From Astrothelium macrocarpum (lineage: Eukaryota; Ascomycota; Dothideomycetes; Trypetheliales; Trypetheliaceae): a stretch of 48,405 bases of DNA. The stretch spans positions 1 through 48,405 of the forward strand of contig JAGEMR010000182.1 of assembly GCA_021030915.1 (NCBI GenBank). Direction: 5' to 3'. Positions 33,632 through 45,051 of this stretch are shown here, piece after piece. Each line of letters starts with the position of its first letter. The first letter of the stretch is position 1. A model generated the notes under the pieces. The model was given only the letters and a program-made list of their open reading frames with translations. It did no database searches and was not told where the DNA came from. The position numbers and the translations under genes were made by a program.

Positions 33632-34118
33632 CCAGGATATATCTACAGTAATGATCCGTTTGTTTGTTGCTGCAGCAGATTAAGATAATATTGAGAATTA
33701 GCAGGATATTTCGGAGAGAGTTGTAGTAGAGGATCATCGATGATGTGACTGGGCTATTTTCGATGACTCTTCGTTGAGTCAATTGCTTCATGTGATTGAA
33801 GAGGTAGGATAAGTGCGAATGACTAAATACAAGGGATTTTTAGTGATATGCGAGATTTTTCATGGCTCGTGCTCTCTCTCGCATTCTTCTTCTATTGAGG
33901 TAGGAATGCCTTATCTTCTAAATCTCCTGAAGTATACGTAGTAAACGTTCACTCAACACTTCTCTAATACTTCTGATCGGAACGACATGCCCATCACACT
34001 TTAGAGATGCTCCACAACCTCTAATACGTAAGATGTTCGGGTTAGGTCATCCATATACTGAAGTTCGTTTTTTCGAGAGAGTATAATTCTGAAGGCAGAA
34101 TTTGATAGCGGCATTCTC
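33632..34118. other. Promoter of BTB B and 3' region of AspRS; no gene
   Basis: AT-leaning intergenic DNA without open frames of note. Confidence 0.5.
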
Positions 34119-35970
34119 CTAAGGCGCCAGTCTAACTGGATCTCTAGGGAACAAGCTTGCAAGCCTCACATTCGGCAGTCCTAGCCACAACATCACGATC
34201 CGCTCAAGACCAATTCCACCACCTCCATGTGGTGGACACCCATATTTGAATGCATTTACGTAGTCCTTAAAGCCCGGATGTGTTGGATCTAGAGGTGGTT
34301 CAAAGTCTCTCATTCGCTTGGAGAGGAGATTTGCGTCGTGGATACGTTGGCCGCCTGACATGATCTCCTGACCGCGCATGAAAAAGTCATAGGAGTTGGA
34401 GTACTGCTCGGAGAGAGGAGCGGAAGTGGTGTTTGCGGAGGGCATGGCGTAGAAGGGGCGTACGGCGAGAGGGTATTGGTCAATGACATAGAAATCAGTG
34501 GCGTACTTTTCGAGGATGAGACGCCCGAGGAGTTTCTCTTGGGGCGTGCTGAATGATGTTAGTTTCGTATGCATCCACTTTCTCTATTTTCACGTACCTG
34601 AGGTCATCAAAGTTCCCTATTTGCTCACCAGCTTCTCTAAGCATCTTGACAGCTTCGGGAAACTGTATTCGTGGTACCTGGCTGGCCTCGGGAAGCTTGA
34701 ACTCCTCGACTTGATATATGCTCCGCACGAGCTCCGTCTCTTTTGCATATCTTGTCCTGAGACCATTGAAAATATACAGCATCAACTCCTCTAGCACAGC
34801 CATAACCTCATGATAATCCTCCTCAAAGGCCATTTCCATATCCAGCCCCGTAAACTCTGTCAGATGCCTCGCCGTATTGCTGTTTTCTGCCCGAAAGATC
34901 GGTCCAATCTCCATCACCCGCTCATATCGTGCAGCCACCATCATCTGCTTATATAATTGTGGGCTCTGCGCCAAGTACGCCTTCTTCCCAAAATATGTCA
35001 CCTCAAACACATTGCTCCCTCCCTCCGTCGCCGCCCCTAGCAGCTTCGGCGTCTGCACCCCCACAAACCCTGTCCCCCTCAAGAACTCCTGAAACAGCGC
35101 ACACACGCCATCCTTGATCGTGAAAATGGCGACATTATGCTTCGCCCTTAGATCAATCACCCTATGCTCCAACCGCGTATTCAGTGTCACAATCGGCCTG
35201 CCATCCCCCTCCACCTTCTCCCCCTCCTCCCCGCCCTCCGCGGGAATCGGCCTCTCGGCATCCTCCACCTGCAGCGGCAACATGGGCTCGCTGCGCGCGA
35301 CCACGAAGAAGCGCGTGACGTGCAGCTCGAGGTGCGCGACGCTCGCGCTCTTGACGGCCTCTTTGGTGCGCCGCACCACGCCGTGCGCCACCACCACGCT
35401 CTCCGCCGGCACCGACCCCACAAACTTCACCATCTGCCGGCTGAGCGTGTCGCTCGCGGCCACGACCGCCTGGATGCTGGAGCTGCCTTGGCGCAGCACG
35501 AGGAAGGCGAGCTTGGCGCTTTGCACGCGCGCGTTCTCGACGACCGCGCGGAGTGCGATTGTGGGTTCTGTGTCGGTGGTGGAGGGGAAGGGGGGGAGCT
35601 GTTGGACGAGAGAGGTGAGAGAGGTGCGTTGGGTACCAGACGGGACGTAAGGGACGGTGCCGGGGATGGGGAGGTCGCCATAATCGTTGGTGGAAGTGTC
35701 GGAGGCGGCGGCGGAGGCTTTTTGCGCTTCCTCTTGGGCTTTGCGTTTGGCTGCTTTTTCGGCCTAGAGAATGAGTTAGTACTGATTTTGTAGTGAAATG
35801 CTCGGAATCAGAGGAGATGTGAAGGATGAGAGAACCAAAGATACCTTCTCCTTTTCCTTTGCAGCCTTCTTCAGTGCGCTTTTGGAGGGCGCTGCATCGC
35901 CAGCGGGAGTTTCTTGCTTGAGCTGTTCGGCGAGTGAGGCACCATCAGCTTTTTTCTCCTCGGATGCCAT
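34119..35970 (-). CDS. DPS1: Aspartyl-tRNA synthetase, cytoplasmic
   Basis: Class IIb synthetase charging tRNA-Asp. Exons are 35970-35845, 35763-34598 and 34548-34119 (573 aa), introns 81 and 49 nt, in phase. The N-terminal extension (residues 1-70) is Lys/Ala/Glu-rich, like the RNA-binding extension of eukaryotic AspRS. The OB-fold anticodon domain follows (VVAHGVVRRT, VTRFFVVAR). The catalytic domain has FRAENSNTARHLTEFTGLDMEM (motif 2, near 331-352) and the C-terminal GGGGIGLERIVMLWLGL followed by SLFPRDPVRLAP (motif 3 and family C-terminus). Start choice: ATG 35970 gives MASEEKKADGAS; an upstream in-frame ATG at 36141 would add 57 unlikely residues. Coding strand shifts from C-rich in exon 2's start to G-rich near 35230. 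Confidence 0.96.
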
Positions 35971-36325
35971 GACGAGATTATAAGTGGGCGTATGTTTCTC
36001 TCCGAGTTGGGTGGAATGCGAGGAGCATTCAAAGACAAATGGCTGAAGGTTGTCAGTGGTGGGGTCAATGTGGGATGTGTCAAATTTCAAGCCAAAAATA
36101 AAGTATTTTAATGCATTAGGATGACCTAAGACAGCTCTCAAATGAGATTCACTCCGTCAACATACAGAATTCTTGACTTCAGATGTTGACTCTGGTTAGA
36201 CTCTAATAACGGAGGGATTTCCGTGAGACAAGCTATCACGTTTGCATCGTTCAAAAACCTGGATCAATTTTAAGAAACCTTGAGTGTCTATAGACTTCAG
36301 AGTCTTCAGTCCTGTCTCTATATAA
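35971..36325. other. AspRS promoter and F-box gene 3' region
   Basis: 355 bp with no further gene. A 64-codon minus frame at 36196-36390 overlaps the end of the F-box gene and is not supported. Confidence 0.5.
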
Positions 36326-37681
36326 TCATACAAAACGACGAAGCAATTCCTCTCGTATATCGTACGGCTCATAGGCAGTCCAAACTCCAACTACATTCTG
36401 CTCCACCATCTCTCTTAAAGTCATTGACGTTTGTGCCCGTCTTTTGATGTCTTCTGCCGAGCTTTCCATACCGAAGCGCTCCAGCAGAAACGCATTCAAG
36501 GATTCAATGTCTTTTGACACTTCGGGGCTACGTATGGAAGTCCTGGGCAAGCACATGCCGCGGAACCGCGACAATGAATTAAATATGATGGAGGGGGAGA
36601 AACCAGGAGGCCAATTGTATAATGCGTCAAATCTTTCGTCACCAAAAAGTATTTCCAGGTATTCAAGGCCGTGAGGATCCATGTATTCAAGATCGTTAGG
36701 ATTATTTTCGGAAGAGAGTTCGCACAATGGGCTAAGGAGGATGCTGAGCTGTTGGAGATTGAGGAAAAGGTGTAGGATATCACTCAAAACCCGTGGGCGA
36801 TCCGTGAGACGTAAGACTCGTAAGTGGGGAGTGAACTTTTGTAGAAATTTGTCCACAATTGACTGCGGTGTGTGCTTGTAATGCTGGATTGTTAGAGTGT
36901 CAATTGTCAGTGGATGCTCGGAGTCTTTGACTATGAATCCTTCTGGATACGCTGAGTGGAGAACATGTATTTCTCGTAGGCTTGGTGGCAACATGAGCTT
37001 TTCGTACGAAATGTCGCCTCTGGCAAGCGACATGTGTGGAATAAACACCACTCGTAGATTCTCCAAACGTGCCAAACATCGCTGGAAATCATCCACAGGA
37101 ATATAGACACTGACAAGTGATAGGTCAAGAAGCCGTAGCTTCGTGCATTTTGACAACACAGCACAACAGTTGATCGCAAACGACGCTCGCGGTGCTATGA
37201 ATTCCTCCAACCCGTTCTTGAGTCTGCTGAGGAGCCGTGCCGTTAGACTTTTGCTACCTTGGTGAACCAACTTTCCCATGTCTAGCCGACGTACATGGGT
37301 AGCCAAGGGGCTTTTCCGAATACGGGAAATGACGGAGGGACAGATGGTCTTGACGAATGGATCGAAATTTTTGCCGTAGAGATCTGGGTGTGCGTAAAGA
37401 GATGGAACTGCACAGGAGTACCACTGCCGTGATACAAGACAACATGACCATAGCGACCCTTGCGGTTGAAAAGTGTCCTTGAGATGGGAAATGATATTCA
37501 AGATGATCTCATCTGGGAGAAAGACAAAGTGTTGATCGGATAGACTTTTATTTGATAGACTAAGACTTTCATCGTCGCTGATGATTTCCTCCTCGCTGAG
37601 ACTTTCTGCGTCCTCGGCGTTATCCTCTGAAGCCCTGTCAAATGCTTCCGAGTCCATGCTCTCGTAAAAGGCTTGCCTCAA
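36326..37681 (-). CDS. F-box protein with LRR-like repeats
   Basis: Single-exon protein of 451 aa (443 if the second Met, 37657, is used). An acidic N-terminal region (ASEDNAEDAESLSEEEIISDD) is followed by an F-box at about residues 50-100: FVFLPDEIILNIISHL, then LWSCCLVSRQWYSCAVPSLY. The rest contains irregular leucine-rich stretches (LRLLDLSLV, LENLRVVFIP, LRVLRLTDRP, LNLQQLSILLS). F-box proteins recruit substrates to SCF ubiquitin ligases; the substrate here is unknown. Many such genes are variable between fungal species. Confidence 0.85.
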   Translation of the reverse strand: MRQAFYESMDSEAFDRASEDNAEDAESLSEEEIISDDESLSLSNKSLSDQHFVFLPDEIILNIISHLKDTFQPQGSLWSCCLVSRQWYSCAVPSLYAHPDLYGKNFDPFVKTICPSVISRIRKSPLATHVRRLDMGKLVHQGSKSLTARLLSRLKNGLEEFIAPRASFAINCCAVLSKCTKLRLLDLSLVSVYIPVDDFQRCLARLENLRVVFIPHMSLARGDISYEKLMLPPSLREIHVLHSAYPEGFIVKDSEHPLTIDTLTIQHYKHTPQSIVDKFLQKFTPHLRVLRLTDRPRVLSDILHLFLNLQQLSILLSPLCELSSENNPNDLEYMDPHGLEYLEILFGDERFDALYNWPPGFSPSIIFNSLSRFRGMCLPRTSIRSPEVSKDIESLNAFLLERFGMESSAEDIKRRAQTSMTLREMVEQNVVGVWTAYEPYDIREELLRRFV

Positions 37682-38738
37682 CCTGGAAAAATTTAGAGTG
37701 GACGGAGATGTAGGTGGAGTGGGCTTGAAAAGGGTATTAGGAAAGTTGTAGTCTAAAGCAGAAACGACCTTCTGTAATTATCGTAAAGTGACAATTTCTA
37801 GAGTAAAATATCTACGTGTTGTAGAGTGCTAAAGGCTGATGCCAAAAGACCTTTAGAGTAAGGGCAAGTTTCGGCGATCACGCGTCCGACCAACCAGTGG
37901 AATGGAATAATCATGAAGTGTACTCAGACGCGACAGATGGCTGCGGTACTACATTGCCCACAACATGTAAATGCGACCCTTGGGTGGCTATTCGTTCTCT
38001 GCAGGCCTACAGCAAAATTTTTTACGTGAAAGTGGCACATAGAAGATTAAATAGGATCAATATATGTACTGAAGCGTGGTGCTATGTCCTTGCACCCGCT
38101 AATGCAACTACACTCGGAACTACAGTTGCTCTCGCCGTATCCATACAATAGCCGCCGACAATCCAAAAATAAAAGACGGATCTCGTTAAGATTGAACAAT
38201 TGAGAAAAATGGCCCATTCCTTGGCCTGTCCAGGCCTAAACCTCGAGATGAAAACTGCGCTTCGAAAGCGATTAAGATCTCCCAACGCCAGTAATGTGTC
38301 TGTGTGTTGTACGCACGCAAATGTACATAGGAAAAGTCCGGATGCCATCCGGTGAAGTGATAGGAGTTGCCCGCAGGCAGCCCGTACGGTAAAAGAAACG
38401 GGTATTCGGGTGGCCGTAATGTCGTCTGATACTTTTTTTTGGATGTAGAAAGTCATCAGCTTCCTTTCCAAATGATTTCATGGCATGCAGAATTTACACC
38501 AGACAGGGCATGATCGCAAAGTAGTCATGCGCATTGACTTGCGAAATGAAACAAGTAGAGCATGTCTGGCTCTATTAGGAAGATACACTCCTCACCGTCG
38601 TGCCGTGCGTAGGCACGCTGTACGTGTCCGCGTATCGAATAAAGCTGGAGTTTGACTTCTCTCGACATACCCAACGTGGATCGTGTTCCTCATCGAAGCT
38701 CGTAGGTCAACTTGTCCTCGCGGCGTCATTACCGTTCA
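37682..38738. other. Intergenic stretch, no supportable gene
   Basis: A 129-codon minus frame (38082-38471) lacks domain-like sequence and is probably chance. F-box promoter on the left, 3' end of the FHA gene on the right. Confidence 0.45.
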
Positions 38739-41088
38739 TCATCTCTCCCCCTTTTGCCACGAATTCAAGTACGCCATCATCCCAACTCCGAGAAGCACAA
38801 CGCTGACCATTGAAATGTATGGAGCGCTCTGAGCAAGATGGTCATTTCTGCCTCTCGAACGAGTACCGAGTTTGCCATCTTTTAGTGCCATGGCCATGGC
38901 ATTTTCCAGAGCTGCCAATTGTTCCGCATTGATTGGCTTGCCATTCTCCACGCCTGCATTACGAAGAATCTCATCGCCACGCCAGGTTCGAGATTCCGGG
39001 GTTTTGGTAAGTGTATGTGAACCATTTGCATGTCTGAAGATGTTGTCGCTGCTACCGTCACCGTTGCGAGTTGACACCTTGTGTGAAATTGGGCTCCCAT
39101 TCGAGATGATACTCGAAACTCTAATCTCCTTCTCTGCATCCTCCTTTCGTATTTTCTCTACCATTTCTGCCAACGTTTGGCGATTCTTTGCGCTCTCTGC
39201 CTCGGCAGATTCAGCTCTTTGCCTGTAATTGTCCATCTGCACTTTGAGCTCATTCATTTCAGCGACCATCACTTCAATACGCTCTTGCAACTTGGTGGTC
39301 GATGATTCGACAGCTGCTGTCTCTGCCGGAGTTCCCAAGATCGTGCTTCCTGAGGCATTTGTAGTCTCACTGGTTCCATCAATCGAATTGGTATCCGGGT
39401 CTAAGAGATGCGCAGAATCCTTTCTTGACTCAATTTCGAGTCTCTGGGCACGTTCCTCAGCACTCTCACGAGCCAACTTCTCTTGCGCGAGCATTTCTTC
39501 CAGATCTTTGAGCCGAACACTTTGCGAATCAATTTCCTTCTTGGCTGTTGTAAGAGCCTCAACCAGATTGACAATCTGAAGCGAACTATCGTGCCGAGTT
39601 GGTGAATTTCCTACAGAAGGTGTCCTTGGCCGTTCAGTATTTGCCCTCTTCAAGAGGGGTTGAATGATAGAATCGTGCAGGGCAGGCGCAGTGTCAGGCT
39701 TTTCAGGTAAAGGTTGCTGTGGCGGAGGAGCAGGCGGTTCTGAAAAATGTGTCTTGAGGTCTGCCTTGATGGGTGAAGGTTTCATTACAGGTGGTGGAGC
39801 TTTTGGTTCGTCCTTTTTTGGTTCGGAGTGTAGTACGGCTTCAATATATTGGCCAGTTCGATGCAAGTCCTGCGACTGTTGCTTTGCTTGCTTAAGCTCA
39901 GACTTTGGCATGTTAGTAGACGATCAAAATGGGGCAAAACATTTTGCTCACATTCAACTTCCGGACAACTTGATCGACACTGATCTGACCTAGAAGCCAA
40001 GCCATGTTGCGGGGCTGACCCATAACGTTCATGTTGCTACCGGCTACGCTTGGAGGAGCGGAGCTGACCCGACCATTGCTGCTCAAGGAACCTTGGCTAC
40101 CATTTCGACCTCGTAAAGACATGTTCTGACCAAGAGATTGAGCCATCATGCTTCCTCCATTAGCAGGATCGAGATCGCCAAAGTTGAGGTCTAGAACATT
40201 GTTTCCAGTAGGATAAATACCGGCGTGCTCCACGCGCGCAGCAACTTTATGGTGAACAATTGTTTTCTGATCTTCGCTTACAATATCGATCCCCAATTCT
40301 AATAAATCCTGCTCTCTCAGTTCATGTGGGTCAGAGTCTTTGTTTTCTTGAGATAGGCGCTGTCCATTGACAAAGGTTCCGTTGGATGATTTGACATCAC
40401 GTATCCAAATCTTGCCAGCCGTATCTGCCCATACTTCCGCATGTTGTCTTGAAAGTACTTTGGAGTCAAAGTAACCATTATGTGGGGTTGGAATTGTTCG
40501 ATTATTGGTTTGTCGGCCAATTTTGAGCACATCGGGATAGAATGGAACGGTGATGGATTTTCTTTCAAAGGTACCGTTCATTGGAAGGAGGTGTAAGACG
40601 GCAGGGTTCTCAACCCTCCCTTGTGGCCTTGGTGCCCCGTTCTGCTGGGGCTGAGATTGCGAGCCCATGTGCTGAGAAGGTAGTAGGGAACTCGGACTAT
40701 GCAGAGCAGTCATGGCAGAGGTAGCGGATGGACCTGATGTCGCTGCAGCCACGGACTGAGGACGCGCAGCCGTTATGCCTGAGATAGGCTCTGATTTCCC
40801 TGGCGGCCATATACCTCTTGCTGGTTTTTTCCTGGCTCCCCACACAGAAGAGTCTACTCCGTTGGTCGGTGATATGCCGTTCGTTTGAGCGGACGAAGCC
40901 GAGATGGTGGAGGCCGAAGAGGCAGAAGATGCGAGCGAAGACGAAGAGCCGGTACGTTGAGCGCTCTTTCGAGGCATGAACATCCTCGAAACGTCCATTG
41001 ACCCAAGACCGTTCTGGCCAGTGCTACCGGCGTTCCATCCTGTACGGGAGGTTGGCTGAAAGGTGAGCGGAGGAGCGACTGCAGTCAT
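38739..41088 (-). CDS. PRO45: FHA-domain, tail-anchored STRIPAK protein (SLMAP/PRO45-like)
   Basis: Orthologue of fungal PRO45 and animal SLMAP, a membrane-anchored subunit of the STRIPAK phosphatase complex that controls hyphal fusion and sexual development. Exons are 41088-39952 and 39902-38739 (766 aa); the 49-nt intron has GTGAGC, TACTAAC and CAAAG. The Ser/Ala-rich N-terminus is followed by an FHA domain at about 164-270: VLKIGRQTNN, LSRQHAEVW and SSNGTFVNGQRLS carry the Arg, Ser, His and Asn that bind phosphothreonine. Exon 2 encodes a Pro-rich linker, a long coiled coil (about 490-650), and a single C-terminal membrane segment (SMVSVVLLGVGMMAYL) with a short basic end, as in tail-anchored ER/nuclear-envelope proteins. 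It diverges from MGR2. Confidence 0.93.
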
Positions 41089-41877
41089 CTGGAAGAAGTG
41101 TTGAAGAGCGGCTTCCGCAGATCAAGGCCAATTATCGGTGTCTCGTGCTTTCCACTTGTCTCTCCTTTACCCGGACCCAATTCCCTCAAGGACAATGCAA
41201 ACCGGCAAGCGACACCCAGCACCAATGAAAAGTAGCAAGTGTCGAATAGGTGATGTTTTGAGCATATGCGAAGAAAGAGACGTCGTTGCCAGGTACAAGG
41301 ATTTAGAGTCGAAGGCACGGAGAAGCGGGCGGTGTCGTGCGCCTCTGGCGGGCCAGTGCAGGCCACCACAGACCTCGCCCAATATTCGAGAATGAATAGG
41401 CAAGTTGTTAAGCAGGGCGAGAATCAATGATTAGACAAGAAAAGGGAAGTGGGGTGAGCACTGGGGTGGAAGGAGTGTGGTTGTTAGGGAGAAGGGACGT
41501 GGTAAGCTAGGATGTCAGAAGTGGAGGATCCAAGTGGTGCCGCTTGTTGTTTGGCGCGCCAAATGCCACGGCAAAGACGTGGGTCTGGCCACCACGTATA
41601 GATTCGGATGACAAGACAGGCTGCAGGAAAGAAGCCGCTGGATCTTGGTGAGACAAAGGCCAAACGGGAGACGGGCAGAGACTCGTGGATTGCAAAGCAG
41701 ATCGCCTGAGACACGGCCCACTCCTCTCTTTGCAACTGCATTTTGCAGCCCGGAGATGGTCCGGTCACGTGCTCTCTCGGCTTAACCTCGGCTCATGATC
41801 CGTACACCAAGCTCTCATATCATCTCAATTCGACTCAGGACGATGCCCATACAGTCTCTTAGGCCCGACACTTGATA
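41089..41877. promoter_or_regulatory. Divergent promoter region, PRO45-like / MGR2
   Basis: 789 bp between two divergent start codons. A GTCACGTG site lies at 41764-41771, about 110 bp upstream of MGR2; CACGTG is bound by bHLH factors such as Cbf1. Its use here is inference. No gene was found. Confidence 0.45.
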
Positions 41878-42454
41878 ATGCCTGTTGCTGTGCCTACAGG
41901 TGCTTCGGGAGGACCGAGAGGTCCTTCCACATGGGACAAGTGTACGCGGAAATTAAAGCTATCTGTTGCCTGTTGCTAATACCTCACCAGGGAAAATGGG
42001 AGCCATGATGGGAGGATGTATGTTTCCATCTTATCTTGTCGCAAAGATTCCGGCTTACACGTCTTGCCAGCTGTCGGCCTCATCATCGGCTTCATATTCG
42101 GTATAGCTTTACCCTACTCGATCGTTGCTTTTCATGCCAACTCTTCACAGGCTTCACCAACATTGTGAGATACGGTCCAGGTCCGAACGGCATGTTGCGA
42201 ACACTTGGGCAATATATGCTTGGTTCAGCAGCTACATTTGGGTGAGTACAAGACCTTTGGCAGTATTTGAACGAAGATGTGGTCGTGAGCCAGCCCAGGC
42301 TAATTGTAATAGTTTCTTCATGTCCATTGGAACCACCATCCGTACAGATAGTTCTTCGTCAATAAGGGAAGCCTTCATTAGAGCCCAACAACGGCCCATT
42401 GTTATGCCAAGACAAGATATGAGGAGACAGCAAGCTCGAAAAGCTGACTCGTAG
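41878..42454 (+). CDS. MGR2: Mitochondrial inner-membrane protein Mgr2 (ROMO1 family)
   Basis: Subunit of the TIM23 presequence translocase that gates lateral sorting of proteins into the inner membrane. Five exons: 41878-41941, 41991-42017, 42071-42100, 42151-42241 and 42313-42454 (117 aa); two exons are only 27 and 30 nt. In-phase joining gives STWDKWKMGAMMGGS, then VGLIIGFIFGGFTNIVRYGPGPNG, then LRTLGQYMLGSAATFG and FFMSIGTTIRTDS. Two Gly-rich membrane hairpin helices (GxxxG-like) are visible, as in yeast Mgr2 and human ROMO1. The C-terminal 45 residues are basic and Gln-rich. The first donor is GTACGC; using the overlapping GTGTAC would break the frame. Confidence 0.93.
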
Positions 42455-43029
42455 TTTTGTCTTCCCAAACGATCGTCTCAATCTTGGTACACGGATACTC
42501 CAATAGGTCCAGAGGCTAGCAAGTTACCGCTATGCGCTACTGCACACAATACACTGCAAAAATCCCGCCCTAGGTCATGGTTTTCAAAGAGTGGACCATT
42601 TTCGATTGTCCTTAAGCGTTTGCACATATTCCTTTTATTTAGCTCCTATGGAGACCCAAAGACATTGAAATCCGATATGTATACGATGAGTTGTAGCTTG
42701 AAATGACTATGAGTCATACCTATTTGGAAGATTTTCTACTGTACAATACAGGAGTCTCCATCGTGATCGCTAGCCGTGATGTCTGTTGGTTTCATAAGCA
42801 ATTTGCAACACAAACACCTTCAATGTTTGCAGCTTGTTCGACTAATTTTGCCGCCTTAGCCCCACCTAGGCTCCACGCCACCACAGTTTCTTGTTTACTT
42901 TTTCACCCTCAAAGTAGCTACGTGAAAACCTTACAACCTCTCTCTACGGTTTCGCGATTATTGTCTGTGGTCTTTGTTGAACGCCTTATTATTATTGTTG
43001 ATTTACTCAATCTTTTTTGAATCTGCAGA
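42455..43029. other. Intergenic stretch, no supportable gene
   Basis: A 105-codon plus frame at 42703-43020 has no recognisable features; it may be 5' leader of the next gene or chance. Confidence 0.45.
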
Positions 43030-43924
43030 ATGGATGGGCAAAGGCGCGGGCAGAGCGCCTACACGTATTTGAATAACATTACGATTTCCGCAGCCCAAGC
43101 GTCTGTTAATGGGACTATCACCGCTATTCAAGCTTCGGTTGGAGAAGTTCATATCTCCGTAGAACGCTTTGAGGATAATCTAAGGGACAGACATGCCACT
43201 GTAAGTAAATAAACGCGTTTGCGGAGCACTCTAACGAATCTACGAACCAGAGTAACACTGTCGATGAGGTCACCGCAGTGGCCGAACGAGTTCATCATCA
43301 ACCTGTCCACGAAGAACCACCCCAACACATTAATCAATCTTCAGACGAAGAAACAGCTACAGCGTCACGAGAGATGGATCTCTCAGTAAATGAGCAGGGG
43401 ACCGCTATGTTGCAATATAGGTATTACAGCCTTTCATCGCTCCAATTATACTACAAGTACATGGGACTCCTTCTTTCAAAATAGAAGCTGATTCTCGCAT
43501 CAGTCCTCCACCTGTATCTTCGCAGATCCTGAATGGGCCAGAGTTTACCAACGCTCCTCTTGTAGCCTCACAAGCTCTAAATGAGATGCAGTCGCTAGAC
43601 GACCCACCCCTGTGTTCATCGATTACGAACTGGTTAAACTCCATTGACGGCACCCCCCACGTAGAAGATACTGAGAATTCGCAGTCGGACTTGCACACTC
43701 TTGGAGGCACTCCGATACAAGTCGCTTATCCGTATGAGGATGGCCCAAGCAGCGACGATAGCTCCCCGCCTGCCAGAAGAGCTCGTCTAGAGCAGCACAC
43801 GCCGGCTCCGGACGACACAACGGAAGAGATGGGGGAGCCTTCAGGATATTCCCTTCGTCCTAGACCACGCTATGGTTACAAGCCCCCTAGGCCTCAGTTC
43901 GACCTTAGGAAAATGCGGCGTTAG
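43030..43924 (+). CDS. Hypothetical disordered protein
   Basis: Not recognised. In-phase exons 43030-43200, 43251-43420 and 43504-43924 give 253 aa. Intron 1 has GTAAGT and CTAAC; intron 2 is 83 nt with donor GTATTA and acceptor CATCAG. The first 57 residues could form an amphipathic helix (TISAAQASVNGTITAIQASV). The middle is acidic and Ser/Pro/Glu-rich. The end is Arg/Pro-rich (SGYSLRPRPRYGYKPPRPQF) and finishes RKMRR, which suggests nucleic-acid binding or nuclear localisation (inference). The short second exon and lack of known domains suggest a young or fast-evolving gene. An upstream exon cannot be ruled out. Confidence 0.6.
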
Positions 43925-45051
43925 GCCAACGCCAAGAGATCCTCAAACGAACACAAAATGTGGAACAGCAGTCTCGGAAGGGCCCCAATCGGACTCAGGG
44001 GAATTCATTGGTAGTTTTTCATGGCTGTTTAAAATCGAGGGTGTTTGATATGGGGGTCTCCTCATTCTCTAAATAGATTTAATACTTTGTCTTTCGGAAA
44101 TACTCATTTCATTGACTCTTCAAAAACTTCAAGGACTTGCCTATCATGTAACCTATAAATGTGAAAAGCGTAAGAACTTTGACCTACGTCATGTGACTGT
44201 GTGAACCCTGACTGCCAATCATTGATACGACATCAATTTAACAGTGTCAAATATTTTCGTGCTAATCACGGCTACTAGAACCGAACTAGAGCCTTAGCAC
44301 AGTATTGCGTGGGGACAACCCGCGATGTTCAAGCTAGGCATTTTGCGTTATTCACATCTTTACCGAGAAATATTTTCTTGTCCGAGTGCGCGAGTAGTAA
44401 GCCGGAGGGTTGCATACTTCTCCCGTAAACTTCAGCTTACTTCAACCCAATGGCGCTGCTACTATCCCCTATTCTATTCGTGTCGATCACTTTTCGCGGG
44501 ATGATTTTCAGCCAAGCTTACAACCCTCGCAAGGCAATGACTGCCTGGAGTATAATTGTCCACATGCACAGCGGCAAGGCCAGTAAGAAAATGAACTGCA
44601 GGAGCTGGCCGAGGCCAATGGATACCATTGATTGTCGTGCAATATGACCGACTTTGGCGGTGCATGACCCAAGAAGGAAGACGGCAAAACGATCCTGAAG
44701 TAACATTCTTCCACTGGTCCAATCCACTGCAACCAGCTACGGTATCTCAGATGCCTGACTGACAAGTGGCTGGCTGCGCCTTCTTTAGCGAAAGGTTTCC
44801 CAGGTTGCTGTTTGCTCCTGTATTAGCCTTGGCGGCATGCGGTGTGCTCGAGGTCCTTCAATCCTCCTCTTGGTAGAGCACGTATAGCAAGAGACGGCCT
44901 GTCAGCAACAGGTTAAACATGGATATCCTGGTCTATTCGGTCACAGGAACTTTGGATACGATGGGAGAATATATGAATCTGACAATTCCCGGTATCATGA
45001 CTGATGTTGGCAAGCAAACTGTTCCCTTACTCGCATTCCCATCTCTGGAAA
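43925..45051. other. Intergenic stretch, no supportable gene
   Basis: Several overlapping short minus frames at 44474-44765 lack recognisable sequence. Promoter of the FAD oxidase lies at the right end; an ATG at 44919 opens a different frame of 82 codons and is not the start of that enzyme. Confidence 0.45.

Noticed and set aside
35164..35793. Long plus-strand frames opposite AspRS
   Set aside because: Antisense shadows of a GC-rich conserved exon.
38082..38471. 129-codon open frame on the minus strand
   Set aside because: No domain-like pattern, no neighbours or splice context; composition like non-coding DNA.
5711..41795. Shared AACCTCGGCTCA-type string at about 5719 and 41784, similar to the LTR GGCTCAT units
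   Set aside because: Too short (12 bp) and without extended similarity; likely chance.
42703..43020. 105-codon plus-strand frame upstream of the hypothetical gene
   Set aside because: No in-phase splice to the downstream exon and no recognisable sequence.
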